Source of the DNA: JBBIRT01 sp037441725
GTDB lineage: Bacteria; Desulfobacterota; BSN033; UBA1163
Direction of reading: 5' to 3'
Length of the DNA: 50,449 bases
Assembly: GCA_037441725.1 (NCBI GenBank)
Contig: JBBIRT010000004.1
Coordinates: forward strand, 1 to 50,449
The notes under the pieces were generated by a model. The model did no database searches. It saw only the letters and a program-made list of their open reading frames with translations, and had not been told where the DNA came from. Shown piece after piece: positions 34,165 through 42,943 of the stretch (position 1 is the stretch's first letter; each line of letters starts with the position of its first letter). Position numbers and translations under genes: made by a program.

Positions 34165-35082
34165 TTAGGGGTAGTAGGTTTGTATGCCTTCTGCTGGGAT
34201 CGTTGAAGGTTTTCTTTCTCTTTTTGTTGAATCTTCTGGGGTAATTTGATCCGTGACTGAACTCCTGTCTCTCAAGGACCTTAATACCTCACGACTCCTC
34301 TTTCTTTCAGTAAAAAGGCGGAGATCTCTTAACTCCTGTAATGCCTCCCGAGCAACCATTATATTAGGATCCAGGGATAATGCCTTCTCATAATAATCTG
34401 CTGCCTTCTTATAATCACCGCGATCACTCGATTCTATCCCACGAGATAAGGCCATAAGGGCATTGAGATTGGTTGAAAAAGGCTTTCGGAGCTCTCTTTC
34501 TTGCTCAGGAGTCAACTCTATTTTTAAAACTCGAACAATTTGAAAAAGAAGATCCTTCTCCATTTGGAATAGATCTGAAAGATAACCTTCTGTCATTGGT
34601 TGTCCAAGAATATTTTGGGTCGTCACATCCAAAGGATAGGATTGAATCTGAATCCTTTCCTCCCTCCCTTGATTTATATTTCCTCCTATCATCCAATGGA
34701 CTCCCAAAAACCTACCCACCCGTGGTGCTGTATCCTGATCTATCAATCCCGAGACACCAAGACCCAACTCCTCCATTAGAGCCTGGAACTTCACTCTTTC
34801 TAAGACCTGAAATTCCTTCAATTTGGATAGGTCGGTTGTGAGCATTAACGATATCCCTTTTTGTAAGGGGTCTAATTCTTTTTGTCCAGTTTTATTATGA
34901 AAATAGGGAACGGCTAAAGTATTTCGGGCTGGTGTGGTCTTGAGGGTCTTTTCTTCTTGGATTATTTTCTGGGCCCAAACCCTTATGTCTTTTGTTACCA
35001 CTTCTCTTGCATGGACCTGAAACAGAGAGGTGGCTCCAATCAAACTGAAGCCTAATAAGCTTAAAAACCATTTCCTTTTCAT
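34165..35082 (-). CDS. CsgG-like/TPR periplasmic protein, copy 1 (intact)
   Basis: A 305-aa exported protein. The signal peptide (FLSLLGFSLIGATSLFQVHA) has no lipobox. The CsgG/FlgO-type domain (about residues 45-200) has NTLAVPYFHNKTG, VLERVKFQALMEELGLGVS and RVGRFLGVHWMIGGNI. A single TPR-like hairpin lies at about 225-265 (DYKKAADYYEKALSLDPN), then a charged tail rich in Arg/Ser/Thr. Family members bring lipoprotein or pore components to the outer membrane, as CsgG does in curli export or FlgO in flagella. It heads the duplicated block and has a strong promoter upstream. Confidence 0.85.
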   Translation of the reverse strand: MKRKWFLSLLGFSLIGATSLFQVHAREVVTKDIRVWAQKIIQEEKTLKTTPARNTLAVPYFHNKTGQKELDPLQKGISLMLTTDLSKLKEFQVLERVKFQALMEELGLGVSGLIDQDTAPRVGRFLGVHWMIGGNINQGREERIQIQSYPLDVTTQNILGQPMTEGYLSDLFQMEKDLLFQIVRVLKIELTPEQERELRKPFSTNLNALMALSRGIESSDRGDYKKAADYYEKALSLDPNIMVAREALQELRDLRLFTERKRSREVLRSLRDRSSVTDQITPEDSTKRERKPSTIPAEGIQTYYP

Positions 35083-35121
35083 ATCGGTATCCTAATGGGA
35101 TGGGTTTAAAAAATTATATGC

Positions 35122-35150
35122 AATATATGGCCATTTCGTTTTGTTGTCAA
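35122..35150 (-). promoter_or_regulatory. Strong sigma-70 promoter for the CsgG-like/barrel block
   Basis: On the minus strand, TTGACA (35150-35145), a 17-base spacer and TATATT (35127-35122) form a near-consensus promoter. The predicted start is near 35115, giving a leader of about 33 bases before ATG 35082. The region is divergent with the gene at 35273. Confidence 0.65.
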
Positions 35151-35272
35151 GAGATTTTTATGACGTCTTTTTTAAGATTTAAAGCTTATAACTTTCTTGA
35201 CAGGGAGTTTAAAGTATGATTAGCTTTCAAAATACTAAGTCTTATCTATCTAAAAAGGAATGGGAGGCAAGA

Positions 35273-36193
35273 ATGGACATAGAAAGGGTATTGATTGTAG
35301 GAGCGGGTTTCATGGGGGCTGGGATTGCTCAAGTTTGTGCCCAAGCAGGGATTCAAATATTTCTTAATGATATTAGCCAAGAGATCCTCGATCAGGCTTT
35401 AAACAGTATTTCTTGGTCTTTGGGGAAATTTCATGAAAAGGGGAAATTGAAAGAAGACGTTGAGGTGATTATGAATAGAATTAAGATTCACCTCGATTGG
35501 GAGAAGGCCTTACCGGTCGATCTAGCCATTGAGGCTGTCTTTGAAAAGTTAGAGTTAAAAAAGGAAATTTTTAGAAAGTTAGACGAAGTCTGTGACGCAA
35601 AAACGATTATTGCCACCAATACTTCAGCAATTCCTATCACTGAAATCGCAGCTGTAACCAAGCGAGCGGAAAAGATCATCGGCCTCCACTTCTTCACTCC
35701 TGTCCCGATGATGGAAGTCGTGGAGGTGATCAAGGGAATCACGACATCTGAAGAAACCATGCAGAGAGGGATCGATTTTGTAAGAAAGATAGGAAAGGAG
35801 CCTATTCGAGTCGAACGTGATATCCCCGGGTTTCTTTTAAATCGCATCAATCTCGTGGGTTATGTAGAGGCGATTCGATTATTGGAACTTGGGATAGGAA
35901 CCGTCGAGGATATAGACAAAGGGGTCCGTCTTGCTTTTGGAAGAAGGATGGGGCCCTTTGAGACTGGCGACCTGGTTGGATTGGATGTATCTTTAGGAGC
36001 CCTTAATGCCATCTATGAAGAAAGTAAGGATATGCGATTTTACCCTCCCCAACTCCTGAGACGAAAGGTCAAGGCAGGAGAGCTTGGAAGAAAGACCGGC
36101 AAAGGATGGTATGAATATACTCAGGGTGGAAGCCAGTCGCATGAGGACCGTTCCTTCCTTTATCCTAAGGGGGAGAATCCCTCCTTAGGATAA
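35273..36193 (+). CDS. 3-hydroxybutyryl-CoA dehydrogenase-like protein
   Basis: NAD(P)-dependent dehydrogenase of 3-hydroxyacyl-CoAs, 306 aa from ATG 35273 (GGGAGG 5-10 bases upstream), full length for the Hbd/PaaH family. The Rossmann motif VLIVGAGFMGAGIAQV is at the N-terminus; the catalytic His is in IIGLHFFTPVPMMEVVEV, and Asn and Ser follow in NTSAIPIT. The C-terminal domain has GFLLNRINLVGYVEAIRL and ETGDLVGLD. A TTGACA at 35197-35202 may be its -35. It is monocistronic here and convergent with the catabolic operon. It may oxidise a 3-hydroxyacyl-CoA made by that operon or by the beta-oxidation set. Confidence 0.92.
   Translation: MDIERVLIVGAGFMGAGIAQVCAQAGIQIFLNDISQEILDQALNSISWSLGKFHEKGKLKEDVEVIMNRIKIHLDWEKALPVDLAIEAVFEKLELKKEIFRKLDEVCDAKTIIATNTSAIPITEIAAVTKRAEKIIGLHFFTPVPMMEVVEVIKGITTSEETMQRGIDFVRKIGKEPIRVERDIPGFLLNRINLVGYVEAIRLLELGIGTVEDIDKGVRLAFGRRMGPFETGDLVGLDVSLGALNAIYEESKDMRFYPPQLLRRKVKAGELGRKTGKGWYEYTQGGSQSHEDRSFLYPKGENPSLG
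36161..36192. terminator. Long stem-loop overlapping the stop codon, between convergent genes
   Basis: TATCCTAAGG-GGGA, loop GAA, TCCC-T-CCTTAGGATA forms a stem of about 14 pairs with one bulged base. It encodes the last residues of the dehydrogenase (PKGENPSLG) and includes its TAA stop. It sits between genes that converge at 36193 and 36224. Neither side has a clear T tract, so it may be a bidirectional 3'-end stabiliser rather than a classical terminator. Confidence 0.5.
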
Positions 36194-36223
36194 AGGAGAA
36201 AAGAAGGGTTTAGAAGATCTAAA

Positions 36224-36706
36224 TCAGTCCAGGGGTTTTCGTTCATATTCAGGAGCAAAATAGATATCAAGATGAAAGACGGGCTGGTCCACCCTTTTGT
36301 AGTAAAGGGGACAGTGGATGAGTCCTGGTGTGAGATGAACAATCTTGGGGGAGGTGATGACGTGTTTTTCTCCCTCCTCTCCCAAGTAGAGTTCGATTTC
36401 AGCCCCCAGAAACCCAATATTCATCGGGTTACTCCCGAGAAAACAGAGGAATTGATCGAAGTCATGTTTATGGGGTTTATCCACCATGAGCATGGGTTTA
36501 ACCACAGGGACAAGAAACCATCCTACATTGACTCCGTTTCGTTTACCCATTGCGGATTGGACGATGGGGACAGACCCTGGGATTTCAATCGCAATCGGAG
36601 TATCGGTGATGTGTTTCCCATATTTTGTTTTTGGCATTTCTCCAGGTTTTATAAGTCTTGGGGCATCCTTAAAAAGTTTTTCATATTTTAGTTTTGCCTT
36701 TGCCAT
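36224..36706 (-). CDS. Cupin-like protein
   Basis: A 160-aa soluble protein with a single beta-barrel cupin. Motif 1 is PHKHDFDQFLCFLGSNP (two His, with Asp/Gln replacing the usual Glu), and motif 2 is PKIVHLTPGLIHCPLYYK (Pro and two His). The strands in between (GAEIELYLGEEGEKHVI) are typical. Cupins bind metals and do oxidation, isomerisation or sensing, and no reaction can be assigned. It is the last gene of a long minus-strand catabolic series, 68 bp after an SDR. RBS GGAGG. Confidence 0.75.
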   Translation of the reverse strand: MAKAKLKYEKLFKDAPRLIKPGEMPKTKYGKHITDTPIAIEIPGSVPIVQSAMGKRNGVNVGWFLVPVVKPMLMVDKPHKHDFDQFLCFLGSNPMNIGFLGAEIELYLGEEGEKHVITSPKIVHLTPGLIHCPLYYKRVDQPVFHLDIYFAPEYERKPLD

Positions 36707-36773
36707 GGTTTATTTTCCTCCTTTTCCAATGATTGTTTCTTCTGAAAGCGATCTTTTTTAATTCTATTCGCGC

Positions 36774-37511
36774 TTAAGAGGCATTTAAATGGATACATTG
36801 CCCGACCATGTAACTGCATACATCCGAAGCCAGAAAGGCCACCACAGGGGCAACATCTTCAGGTGTACACAACCGCTTGAGTACCGAGCTCTGTCGATAA
36901 GCCTCAACAAATTGGACAGGGGCTTTCTGTACCAGGCCGGTCATGGCTAAGCCTGGGCCCACTGCATTCACAATGATCCCTGAAGCCCCAACCTCCCTGG
37001 CCAGTGCCTGGGTAAAGGCCTCAATGCCAGCCTTTGCTGCGCCATAAACAGAAATGGTAGGGATACCCTGTCCACCTGACACGTTGATGATCCTCCCATA
37101 ATGCCGTGATAGCATATGGGGCAGAACCGCTTGGGCCACATTCATCTGGCCGTAAAGATTAACCTGAATATCAAAGTCCCAATCGTCCTTCGTCATCTCA
37201 AGAAAGGGTTTCAACTCACTGCTTGCCCCTGCATTATTGACCAAAATATCGATCTTGTTGAATTGATTCAGTGCTACCCTGACCATTTCCTCAACTTCTG
37301 TCCTTTTTGTGACATCTACTTTCACGGCCAAGGCCTTTTGACCTATGGCTTCGACTGCAGAGGCTGTCTTTTTAGCCCCTTCAAAATCGATATCCGCAGA
37401 GATGATGTCACATCCCTCCTTTGCTAAGGTCAAGGCGATAGCTTTCCCATAGCCGATTTGGCTGCCAGTTCCGGTCACCAGTGCCACTTTTCCTCTTAAA
37501 CCCAGATCCAT
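36774..37511 (-). CDS. Short-chain dehydrogenase/reductase
   Basis: Classical SDR of 245 aa. The cofactor site is VALVTGTGSQIGYG (TGxxxGxG variant), with NNAG at about residue 90, catalytic Tyr and Lys in VYGAAKAG, and a Ser substitute in INVSGGQG. The C-terminus has NAVGPGLAMTGLV and the oligomer segment FLASDVCSYMVGQCIHLNAS (in pieces: FLASDVCSYMVGQ). D41-like acidic residues after strand 2 (SADID) suggest NAD rather than NADP. It probably oxidises a secondary alcohol or 3-hydroxy intermediate of the operon. RBS GGAGGAGAGG directly upstream of ATG 37511. Confidence 0.9.
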   Translation of the reverse strand: MDLGLRGKVALVTGTGSQIGYGKAIALTLAKEGCDIISADIDFEGAKKTASAVEAIGQKALAVKVDVTKRTEVEEMVRVALNQFNKIDILVNNAGASSELKPFLEMTKDDWDFDIQVNLYGQMNVAQAVLPHMLSRHYGRIINVSGGQGIPTISVYGAAKAGIEAFTQALAREVGASGIIVNAVGPGLAMTGLVQKAPVQFVEAYRQSSVLKRLCTPEDVAPVVAFLASDVCSYMVGQCIHLNAS

Positions 37512-37556
37512 CCTCTCCTCCTTTCATATTTTTAGGGATTATCTCCCATTCACAAG

Positions 37557-39416
37557 TTAAACCCAGAAGGGTTCCATGTCTTTGATCACATAGCTAAGAC
37601 CAAGTTCTTGTAATTTTTCCCGAGTAGGGATTCCTTTCATTGTCCACCCTCGCAGTTGATAGTATTCATCAAGAAATTTTTCTAACGATCTCACCCTTTC
37701 TCCTTCTCCTGGGGCTTCTCGGGTGTGAAGAGGTTCGGTCTGAAATCGTTGGGGAAGGGTGTCATGTTGGCGATTAAAACCATCTCGGACATTAAAGGCG
37801 CGATCCAGGTTCCAGACCCTCTCGCCAACCTTCCTTAAATAATTCCAATCAGAAAATTCTTCAATGCCGGTAACCGCTGTGAGCATCTTCCCGAAAAGCT
37901 TTGGATACCAATCTCCGCAGCTGAAGACAAAGGCACAGACAATTCCCACTTCTAAGCCGGCGTTGTTTTGATTATAAATCACAATATCTGCCTTTCCCTC
38001 CTCCGTAAAACGATCCACTGCCCTTGGAATGGGCATCCCCCATTCCTGGAAGGCTAAAGATCCATTGCCATGACTTCCACCAATATTTGAAGTGGCATAG
38101 CCAAAGCCTGTAGCCTTAAGCCCTCGTGGTTCATAGCCTGCCAGTTCCAATCCTTTGGATTGCATCGCATAAGCCTCTGCCCCTTTTCCAATGATCTTTG
38201 CTGCTTTCAAGGTGCCTTCAGCCAGGACATTGCCAAACCCTTCCCTCTTCCCAATTTTCTTGATCAGACTAATCATCGCAGAGTGATTACCATAGCTCAA
38301 TTCTAATCCATCTGTGTCCTCTTTGGTTAGGATACCTTTTTCATAAAGTTCAAAAGCAAATCCAATGGTCACCCCTGTACTGATCGTATCCATCCCTAAA
38401 TCGTCGCAGAGTTGATCTGCCGCAATGGTTGCTTCAATATTGTTGCTATCGATTGGACCCGAAAAGGCCCAGTAGCTTTCATATTCTGGACCCTCACTCT
38501 TTGCACCCGCATAGGGTCCATCCGGAACCACATGAACCTTACCACATCGAATCGAACAGCTATAGCATCCGACATCGGCAATCCTCATCCTTTTAAAGGC
38601 CTCGGGAGACATCTTCTCATAACCGATCAATTGCCCAAAGCGATAATTCCGAACAGGATAAACCCCGAGCGAATTTCTTGTCATTGCCCCCTCCGTTGTG
38701 CCGAACTCTTTATTATAGGAGTAATCCTTACTTGCTTTCATGATTTCGAATTGTTCTCTAACAAGCACACGGAATCTTTCAGGATCGTGAACGGATAAGT
38801 TCCTCTTAGCCTGAATCGCTATGGCCTTTAATCTTTTAGATCCCATGACTGTCCCTACCCCACAACGACTGGCTGTTCTTCTTCCAGCAACAATGGAGGC
38901 ATATTTTACGAGATTTTCTGCAGCAGGACCGATGCAGGCTGTACGAAGACTATGGCCATGCTGGTTTTCAAGCCATTGCTGGGTTTGGGCCGTGTCTTTT
39001 CCCCAGATCTCCCCTGCATCCATGAGCTTAGCTCCTTCAGGAGTGATGTAGAGATAAACAGGTTTATCAGATTTTCCTTCAATCAGAATGAAGTCATAAC
39101 CAGAAAATTTCATCCAAGCTCCAAAGTCCCCTCCACAATTGGCACGGGCATAACACCCGGTGAGGGGGCTTTTGGTACAGGCTATCCATCTGGCCACCCC
39201 TTGTGCCTGGGTTCCGGTCAGGACACCTGTTGAGAGGATCAGTTTATTTGCCTCACTCAAAGGGTCTACATGGGGAGAAAGCTCATCATAAAGATATTTA
39301 ATCCCGAACCCCCGGCCTGCAATGAAATCCATGACCACCTGAATGGGTAGAGGTTCATCCACGGTCGTTCCTTTTGAAAGGTTAACCCGTAAAAATTTCC
39401 CTGCATATCCCTTCAT
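37557..39416 (-). CDS. Aldehyde:ferredoxin oxidoreductase (tungsten/molybdopterin)
   Basis: Cytoplasmic oxygen-sensitive enzyme of 619 aa that oxidises an aldehyde to its acid with ferredoxin, or reduces the acid. The N-terminal AOR domain has RVNLSKG, GRGFGIKYLYDEL and RANCGGDFGAWMKFSGYD. The [4Fe-4S] ligands are C284, C287 and C291 (CYSCSIRC), with C494 in VCAFVF, the same spacing as the archaeal enzyme. Pterin-contacting segments include GYEPRGLKATGFGYATS (GYEPRGLKA). The tungsten cofactor is inferred from the family. It lies between the TIGR04076-type gene and the SDR. In the operon it probably turns an aldehyde made by the SDR or FAD oxidases into an acid. Confidence 0.94.
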   Translation of the reverse strand: MKGYAGKFLRVNLSKGTTVDEPLPIQVVMDFIAGRGFGIKYLYDELSPHVDPLSEANKLILSTGVLTGTQAQGVARWIACTKSPLTGCYARANCGGDFGAWMKFSGYDFILIEGKSDKPVYLYITPEGAKLMDAGEIWGKDTAQTQQWLENQHGHSLRTACIGPAAENLVKYASIVAGRRTASRCGVGTVMGSKRLKAIAIQAKRNLSVHDPERFRVLVREQFEIMKASKDYSYNKEFGTTEGAMTRNSLGVYPVRNYRFGQLIGYEKMSPEAFKRMRIADVGCYSCSIRCGKVHVVPDGPYAGAKSEGPEYESYWAFSGPIDSNNIEATIAADQLCDDLGMDTISTGVTIGFAFELYEKGILTKEDTDGLELSYGNHSAMISLIKKIGKREGFGNVLAEGTLKAAKIIGKGAEAYAMQSKGLELAGYEPRGLKATGFGYATSNIGGSHGNGSLAFQEWGMPIPRAVDRFTEEGKADIVIYNQNNAGLEVGIVCAFVFSCGDWYPKLFGKMLTAVTGIEEFSDWNYLRKVGERVWNLDRAFNVRDGFNRQHDTLPQRFQTEPLHTREAPGEGERVRSLEKFLDEYYQLRGWTMKGIPTREKLQELGLSYVIKDMEPFWV

Positions 39417-39438
39417 CTTTTTACCTCTTCATCCTTCT

Positions 39439-39456
39439 GCCCTTCTTAAAGAGGGC
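39439..39456. other. Short palindrome upstream of the aldehyde oxidoreductase gene
   Basis: GCCCTTCTTAAAGAGGGC folds to a six-pair stem, 22-39 bp after the stop of the gene at 39478. The layout copies that at 9378-9395: the preceding gene ends with TAAAAACCT and the palindrome follows after about 22 bases. It may be a small repeated intra-operon hairpin. Confidence 0.4.
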
Positions 39457-39477
39457 TAAATTTCACAGAATAGGTTT

Positions 39478-40224
39478 TTATAATTGAAGTGCTTCTCTTT
39501 CTTCGGAAGTGAGTGTGGATATAAAATTTTTAAGTTTCGCTTCACCTTTTGGTGTAACAAATGCTTTTCCACTTTTAATCTCCAAATAACCCATCAACTC
39601 CAACTCCTCACTCAATATCTGAACCATTATAGGACTTAAGGCAGGGTAAATTCCTTCGATTTGATCCCTTGAAAACTCATACAGGATCTTATCCGCTTCT
39701 ATTCCTGGTTTGAGTAAAACTTTACTCAATATGCACATCTGTCTTCTAAAGTAAGGGGTTGCATCCCCCTTATCACTTAAGTCGAAGGCCTCCAGCCTCA
39801 TGACCATCGAAGTCCGAGTGTCTCCACAGATTACAGTGGGGGTCCTTCCCACCCTCCTCTCCTTCTGGGGAGGCCAGTTGAATGCCTCTTGAGGGGTTAA
39901 CCTGGCCATGTGATAGGGAGGTTCAACAATTGTTTCCAATACATTTCTGAACCCGAGGCCATCATATTTCTTAAGGCTCGGGTCCTTTCTACTTACCGGT
40001 GCATACCAGAATGGGTAATAGTATCCATGGGTGACGATTCTTGGTCCTGCAGCACAGAGAGGCATCATCCTTGGAATCAGAATGAATGCCATATGGGGAC
40101 AGATCCTGCCGATATATTTTTCACCATCATAAATAAATTCATCTCCTACTTTATGTTGAAAGTGACAAGGATACTTCTCTTCATCTCCTAAAAATCCTAC
40201 CACGGTTGCCTTCACCTGAAACAT
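39478..40224 (-). CDS. TIGR04076-family protein with extra C-terminal domain
   Basis: A 248-aa soluble protein. Residues 1-100 match the TIGR04076 pattern as I recall it: VKATVVGFLGDEEKYPCHFQHKVGDEFIYDG in pieces (GFLGDEEKYPCHF, KVGDEFIYDGEKYIGRICP) with conserved Cys, His and Asp. The family occurs in anaerobes and has no established function. Here a second region follows (about 100-248) with RRQMCILSKVLLKPG and a winged-helix-like tail (IMVQILSEELELMGYLEIKSGKAFVTPKGEAKL in pieces: LSEELELMGYLEI, GKAFVTPKGEAKL). The tail suggests protein or nucleic-acid contact. It lies 20 bp from the SDR upstream and 61 bp from the aldehyde oxidoreductase. Confidence 0.75.
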   Translation of the reverse strand: MFQVKATVVGFLGDEEKYPCHFQHKVGDEFIYDGEKYIGRICPHMAFILIPRMMPLCAAGPRIVTHGYYYPFWYAPVSRKDPSLKKYDGLGFRNVLETIVEPPYHMARLTPQEAFNWPPQKERRVGRTPTVICGDTRTSMVMRLEAFDLSDKGDATPYFRRQMCILSKVLLKPGIEADKILYEFSRDQIEGIYPALSPIMVQILSEELELMGYLEIKSGKAFVTPKGEAKLKNFISTLTSEEREALQL

Positions 40225-40244
40225 AAGGACCTCCTTTGTTCGAT

Positions 40245-41036
40245 TTAATGGGATGGGTGATAGGGACTCAAGGGAATGCCTCCTGACACCAACAGGGTTT
40301 CACCGGTGATAAAGGCCGAGAGTTCTGAAGCTAAAAAAAGGGCACACCCTGCTATGTCTTCAGGAGTCCCAACTCTCTGTAAGGGTACTTTATTCTTGCC
40401 AATTCCTTCAAAAAAGGCCTCTTTCTCTTTTTCTGTCAGGGATCCAATCATGGAATCATAAAAAGAGGTTCGGATAGGGCCTGGCAGAATGGCGTTTACA
40501 TTGATATGATAAGGGGCCAAGGCGAAGGCAAGATCAAAGGTAAAGCCAAGAATCCCTGCTTTTGCGGTGTTGTAATGGATCACATGAGCAGGCGGATAAA
40601 TTGCCCCAATTGAAGAGATATTAATGATCTTTCCATACCTTCTTTTCTTCATATGAGGAACAACAAATTTACAAAAAAGAAAATTGCTTTTTAGATTTAA
40701 GGCAAGAACATGATCCCAATCTTCTTCGGTAACCTCCTCGATAGGTGGAGTTGGATGCATTCCACCTGCATTATTCACCAATATATCCAATTTGCCAAAT
40801 TTTGCGATCACTTTCTCCACAGTTTCACGAACCTGATCCATTTGGGTCACATCACATTTTAAGGCCATGCCTTCTCTTCCCTTCTTCAATATCTCTCCCA
40901 AGGTGTCATGGGCTTCTTTCATGCTGATGTCGGCGAGGGCTACAGTACAACCCTCCTCTGCAAATTTAAGGGCCATCCCCCTTCCCATTCCTTTTGCTCC
41001 TCCTGTAATCATGGCCACCTTATCTGAAAGTAACAT
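40245..41036 (-). CDS. Short-chain dehydrogenase/reductase
   Basis: Classical SDR, 263 aa from ATG 41036, chosen because AAAGGAGG precedes it at ideal spacing and the cofactor fold starts at once (DKVAMITGGAKGMGRGMA). Other motifs are NNAGG, INISSIGAIYP with catalytic Ser, and HYNTAKAGI with Tyr and Lys. LPGPIRTSFYD and LVSGGIPLSP form the C-terminal part. ADIS after strand 2 suggests NAD preference. It is the second SDR of the operon, probably acting on a different hydroxy intermediate. Its stop is 20 bp before the TIGR04076-type gene. Confidence 0.9.
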   Translation of the reverse strand: MLLSDKVAMITGGAKGMGRGMALKFAEEGCTVALADISMKEAHDTLGEILKKGREGMALKCDVTQMDQVRETVEKVIAKFGKLDILVNNAGGMHPTPPIEEVTEEDWDHVLALNLKSNFLFCKFVVPHMKKRRYGKIINISSIGAIYPPAHVIHYNTAKAGILGFTFDLAFALAPYHINVNAILPGPIRTSFYDSMIGSLTEKEKEAFFEGIGKNKVPLQRVGTPEDIAGCALFLASELSAFITGETLLVSGGIPLSPYHPSH

Positions 41037-41221
41037 TTTCTCCTCCTTTCTTCCTCTTTCCCATTCCTGATTTCTCACAGAAATTTAGGATTTCATAAAA
41101 ATCATAAGCATTGGCTAAACATGGGTTAGCCTTTATCCTTTGTATTTGCCCAGCGAGGTATGGCTTCGTATAGGGAGGTAAAAAAACATGATCGAATGTC
41201 GAAAATGAACAATATACCGTT

Positions 41222-42907
41222 TTAAAAGTTATTCTCTTCTTTCCCATAAGAGGGCAAGACATAATCTCCTTCTTTGGGATAATCAGGATAGTCAGGGGGA
41301 ATGTAGGCTGTCCAATCGGCAACCGTATTTGGATCCAACATCTTTTTAATCTTCCTCAACCAGACATCGTAATGGTCATAAAGATGTCCCCAGTTCTGAT
41401 GGACATGGGTGACCGGTTCAATCTGGAGGCAGCCCCCTCGTGAGGGGATTCCAAATCTTTTAAATTGGCTCCTTGGATCAAATAGCTCATTAATAAATTC
41501 TCGGGCTGCTTTAAGAGAGAAGGGATCAAAGGGATCATAAATAGCTGTGGAAATCCCTTGTGCTCCTATTGAAAGATGTTCCTCTGGTCTCCAGGAGACC
41601 ATCCTCTTTTCTATACTTCCAACTGGCATAAAGGCCCCACTTTTTTCATATTTTTCCTTGACTTTACCTTCCAGGAGGGCCAATCTCTTTAACATGTCAG
41701 GGGAGCCATCCGGACTGGATGAGGATGGGAGAAAGTCTCCTGTCGCCCTGAGGTTTACTCCTGTTGACCAAATAATATCGGCAAAGGCCCTTGCCAGACT
41801 TCTTTGGTTATTATACTGAGGAAGAAAAGACCCTCCCCATTTTTCAGTGATGGCCATAATCACTTTTTCTTTATATTCAATCTCTCTTTGGGATTGACCC
41901 CCTATGACCAAGACGACTGAGTTTTTAAATAGATCTAATCCCTCTCTCTGGTCTGGATCTGCATTCTGCATCTTTTGAATCATTGCCCAATGTTCATCAT
42001 TCCCTTCTGGGATGACCTCAGCACCGATGATTCCAATTCCCAAAGCATATAATATTTCTGCACGACAAAACTCAGCCGCTGCCTCCAGGGTATCATCCAG
42101 ATTACGAAAAGTTGGAATAAATACCTTATACCCATTCAGCACGTCATCCAATTGTCCGAGGGAGAGAACCTCTCCTGGTTGTTTGGTCTGTTCCCACTCA
42201 GGAGGGCCATACCATGGATAGAGCTTTACACTTGCCTTTGTAATGATACCATGGCCACCATTGGCTCCTGTTCTACCTCTCAATATGCCTCTTAGGCTAA
42301 AGCCCGGGCCATCCGCTGAGAAAAGATCTTCACCATTCTCACCTGTTCCCATTCTAAGAACCTCCCCAGTCGGAAGGACCCATTCAACGCCGAGGACATT
42401 GCGGCCATAGCCACTGGTAAAGACCATTGTATGCTGACATCCATGGTGGCAGCATTCAGCAGCAATAACCCCGGCACTATATCCAACCCCTATTCTTCCT
42501 GTATAAAGGCCAAATTTTGCTGCCTCTAATTGGAGCCTATAAACAGAAACGTAGGGTTCCACGACTGCTCGCATATTTTTAGCATCGATTTCCAAGATTC
42601 GATTCATCCTTCTGAGGTCGAGGAGGATTCCCTTTCCATGAAGAAGCGATAGAGAGAGATATTCAAATCCTGAAGAGAAGGCTTTAAATAGAATTTGGTA
42701 TTGATTACATACCCTAACAATTGCCTGAATTTCCTCCGTCGTGGCAGGGAGAAGAACAGCTGATGGTCGTACTGAATGTTTTTCATCGAAAAAGAATTTA
42801 TTCCCCCATACTTGATTATAGGTATCGAGGATTTCAGGCTCCTGAGTGATATATTCAGGCCCTACGATGTCTTCGAGTGCTTGATACGCTTCCTTAGGCA
42901 GTTTCAT
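41222..42907 (-). CDS. FAD-linked oxidase (GlcD / 4-cresol dehydrogenase / vanillyl-alcohol oxidase-like)
   Basis: Flavoprotein of the PCMH (FAD_binding_4) fold, 561 aa. The N-terminal FAD domain has RPSAVLLPATTEEIQAIVRV, KAFSSGFEYLSLS at the usual pyrophosphate loop, LDLRRMNRILEID and RAVVEPYVSVYRL. GYGRNVLGVEWVLPTGEVLRMG and GANGGHGIITKASVKLYPW complete it. The C-terminal cap is FAD-oxidase_C-like, ending MLDPNTVADWTAYIPPDYP. Substrates in the family are 2-hydroxyacids and phenolic alcohols. It is separated by 36 bp from a CCG-type Fe-S protein and pairs with the second FAD oxidase at 44283 in a GlcDEF-like order. Confidence 0.88.
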   Translation of the reverse strand: MKLPKEAYQALEDIVGPEYITQEPEILDTYNQVWGNKFFFDEKHSVRPSAVLLPATTEEIQAIVRVCNQYQILFKAFSSGFEYLSLSLLHGKGILLDLRRMNRILEIDAKNMRAVVEPYVSVYRLQLEAAKFGLYTGRIGVGYSAGVIAAECCHHGCQHTMVFTSGYGRNVLGVEWVLPTGEVLRMGTGENGEDLFSADGPGFSLRGILRGRTGANGGHGIITKASVKLYPWYGPPEWEQTKQPGEVLSLGQLDDVLNGYKVFIPTFRNLDDTLEAAAEFCRAEILYALGIGIIGAEVIPEGNDEHWAMIQKMQNADPDQREGLDLFKNSVVLVIGGQSQREIEYKEKVIMAITEKWGGSFLPQYNNQRSLARAFADIIWSTGVNLRATGDFLPSSSSPDGSPDMLKRLALLEGKVKEKYEKSGAFMPVGSIEKRMVSWRPEEHLSIGAQGISTAIYDPFDPFSLKAAREFINELFDPRSQFKRFGIPSRGGCLQIEPVTHVHQNWGHLYDHYDVWLRKIKKMLDPNTVADWTAYIPPDYPDYPKEGDYVLPSYGKEENNF

Positions 42908-42943
42908 AGAGAAGCCTCCTGGTCTTATTCAATTCTATTTCCC

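Noticed and set aside
41113..41131. GGCTAA/TTAGCC inverted repeat in the gap between the SDR and the FAD oxidase genes
   Set aside because: Only six pairs with a seven-base loop and no T tract; too weak to call a terminator or an operator.
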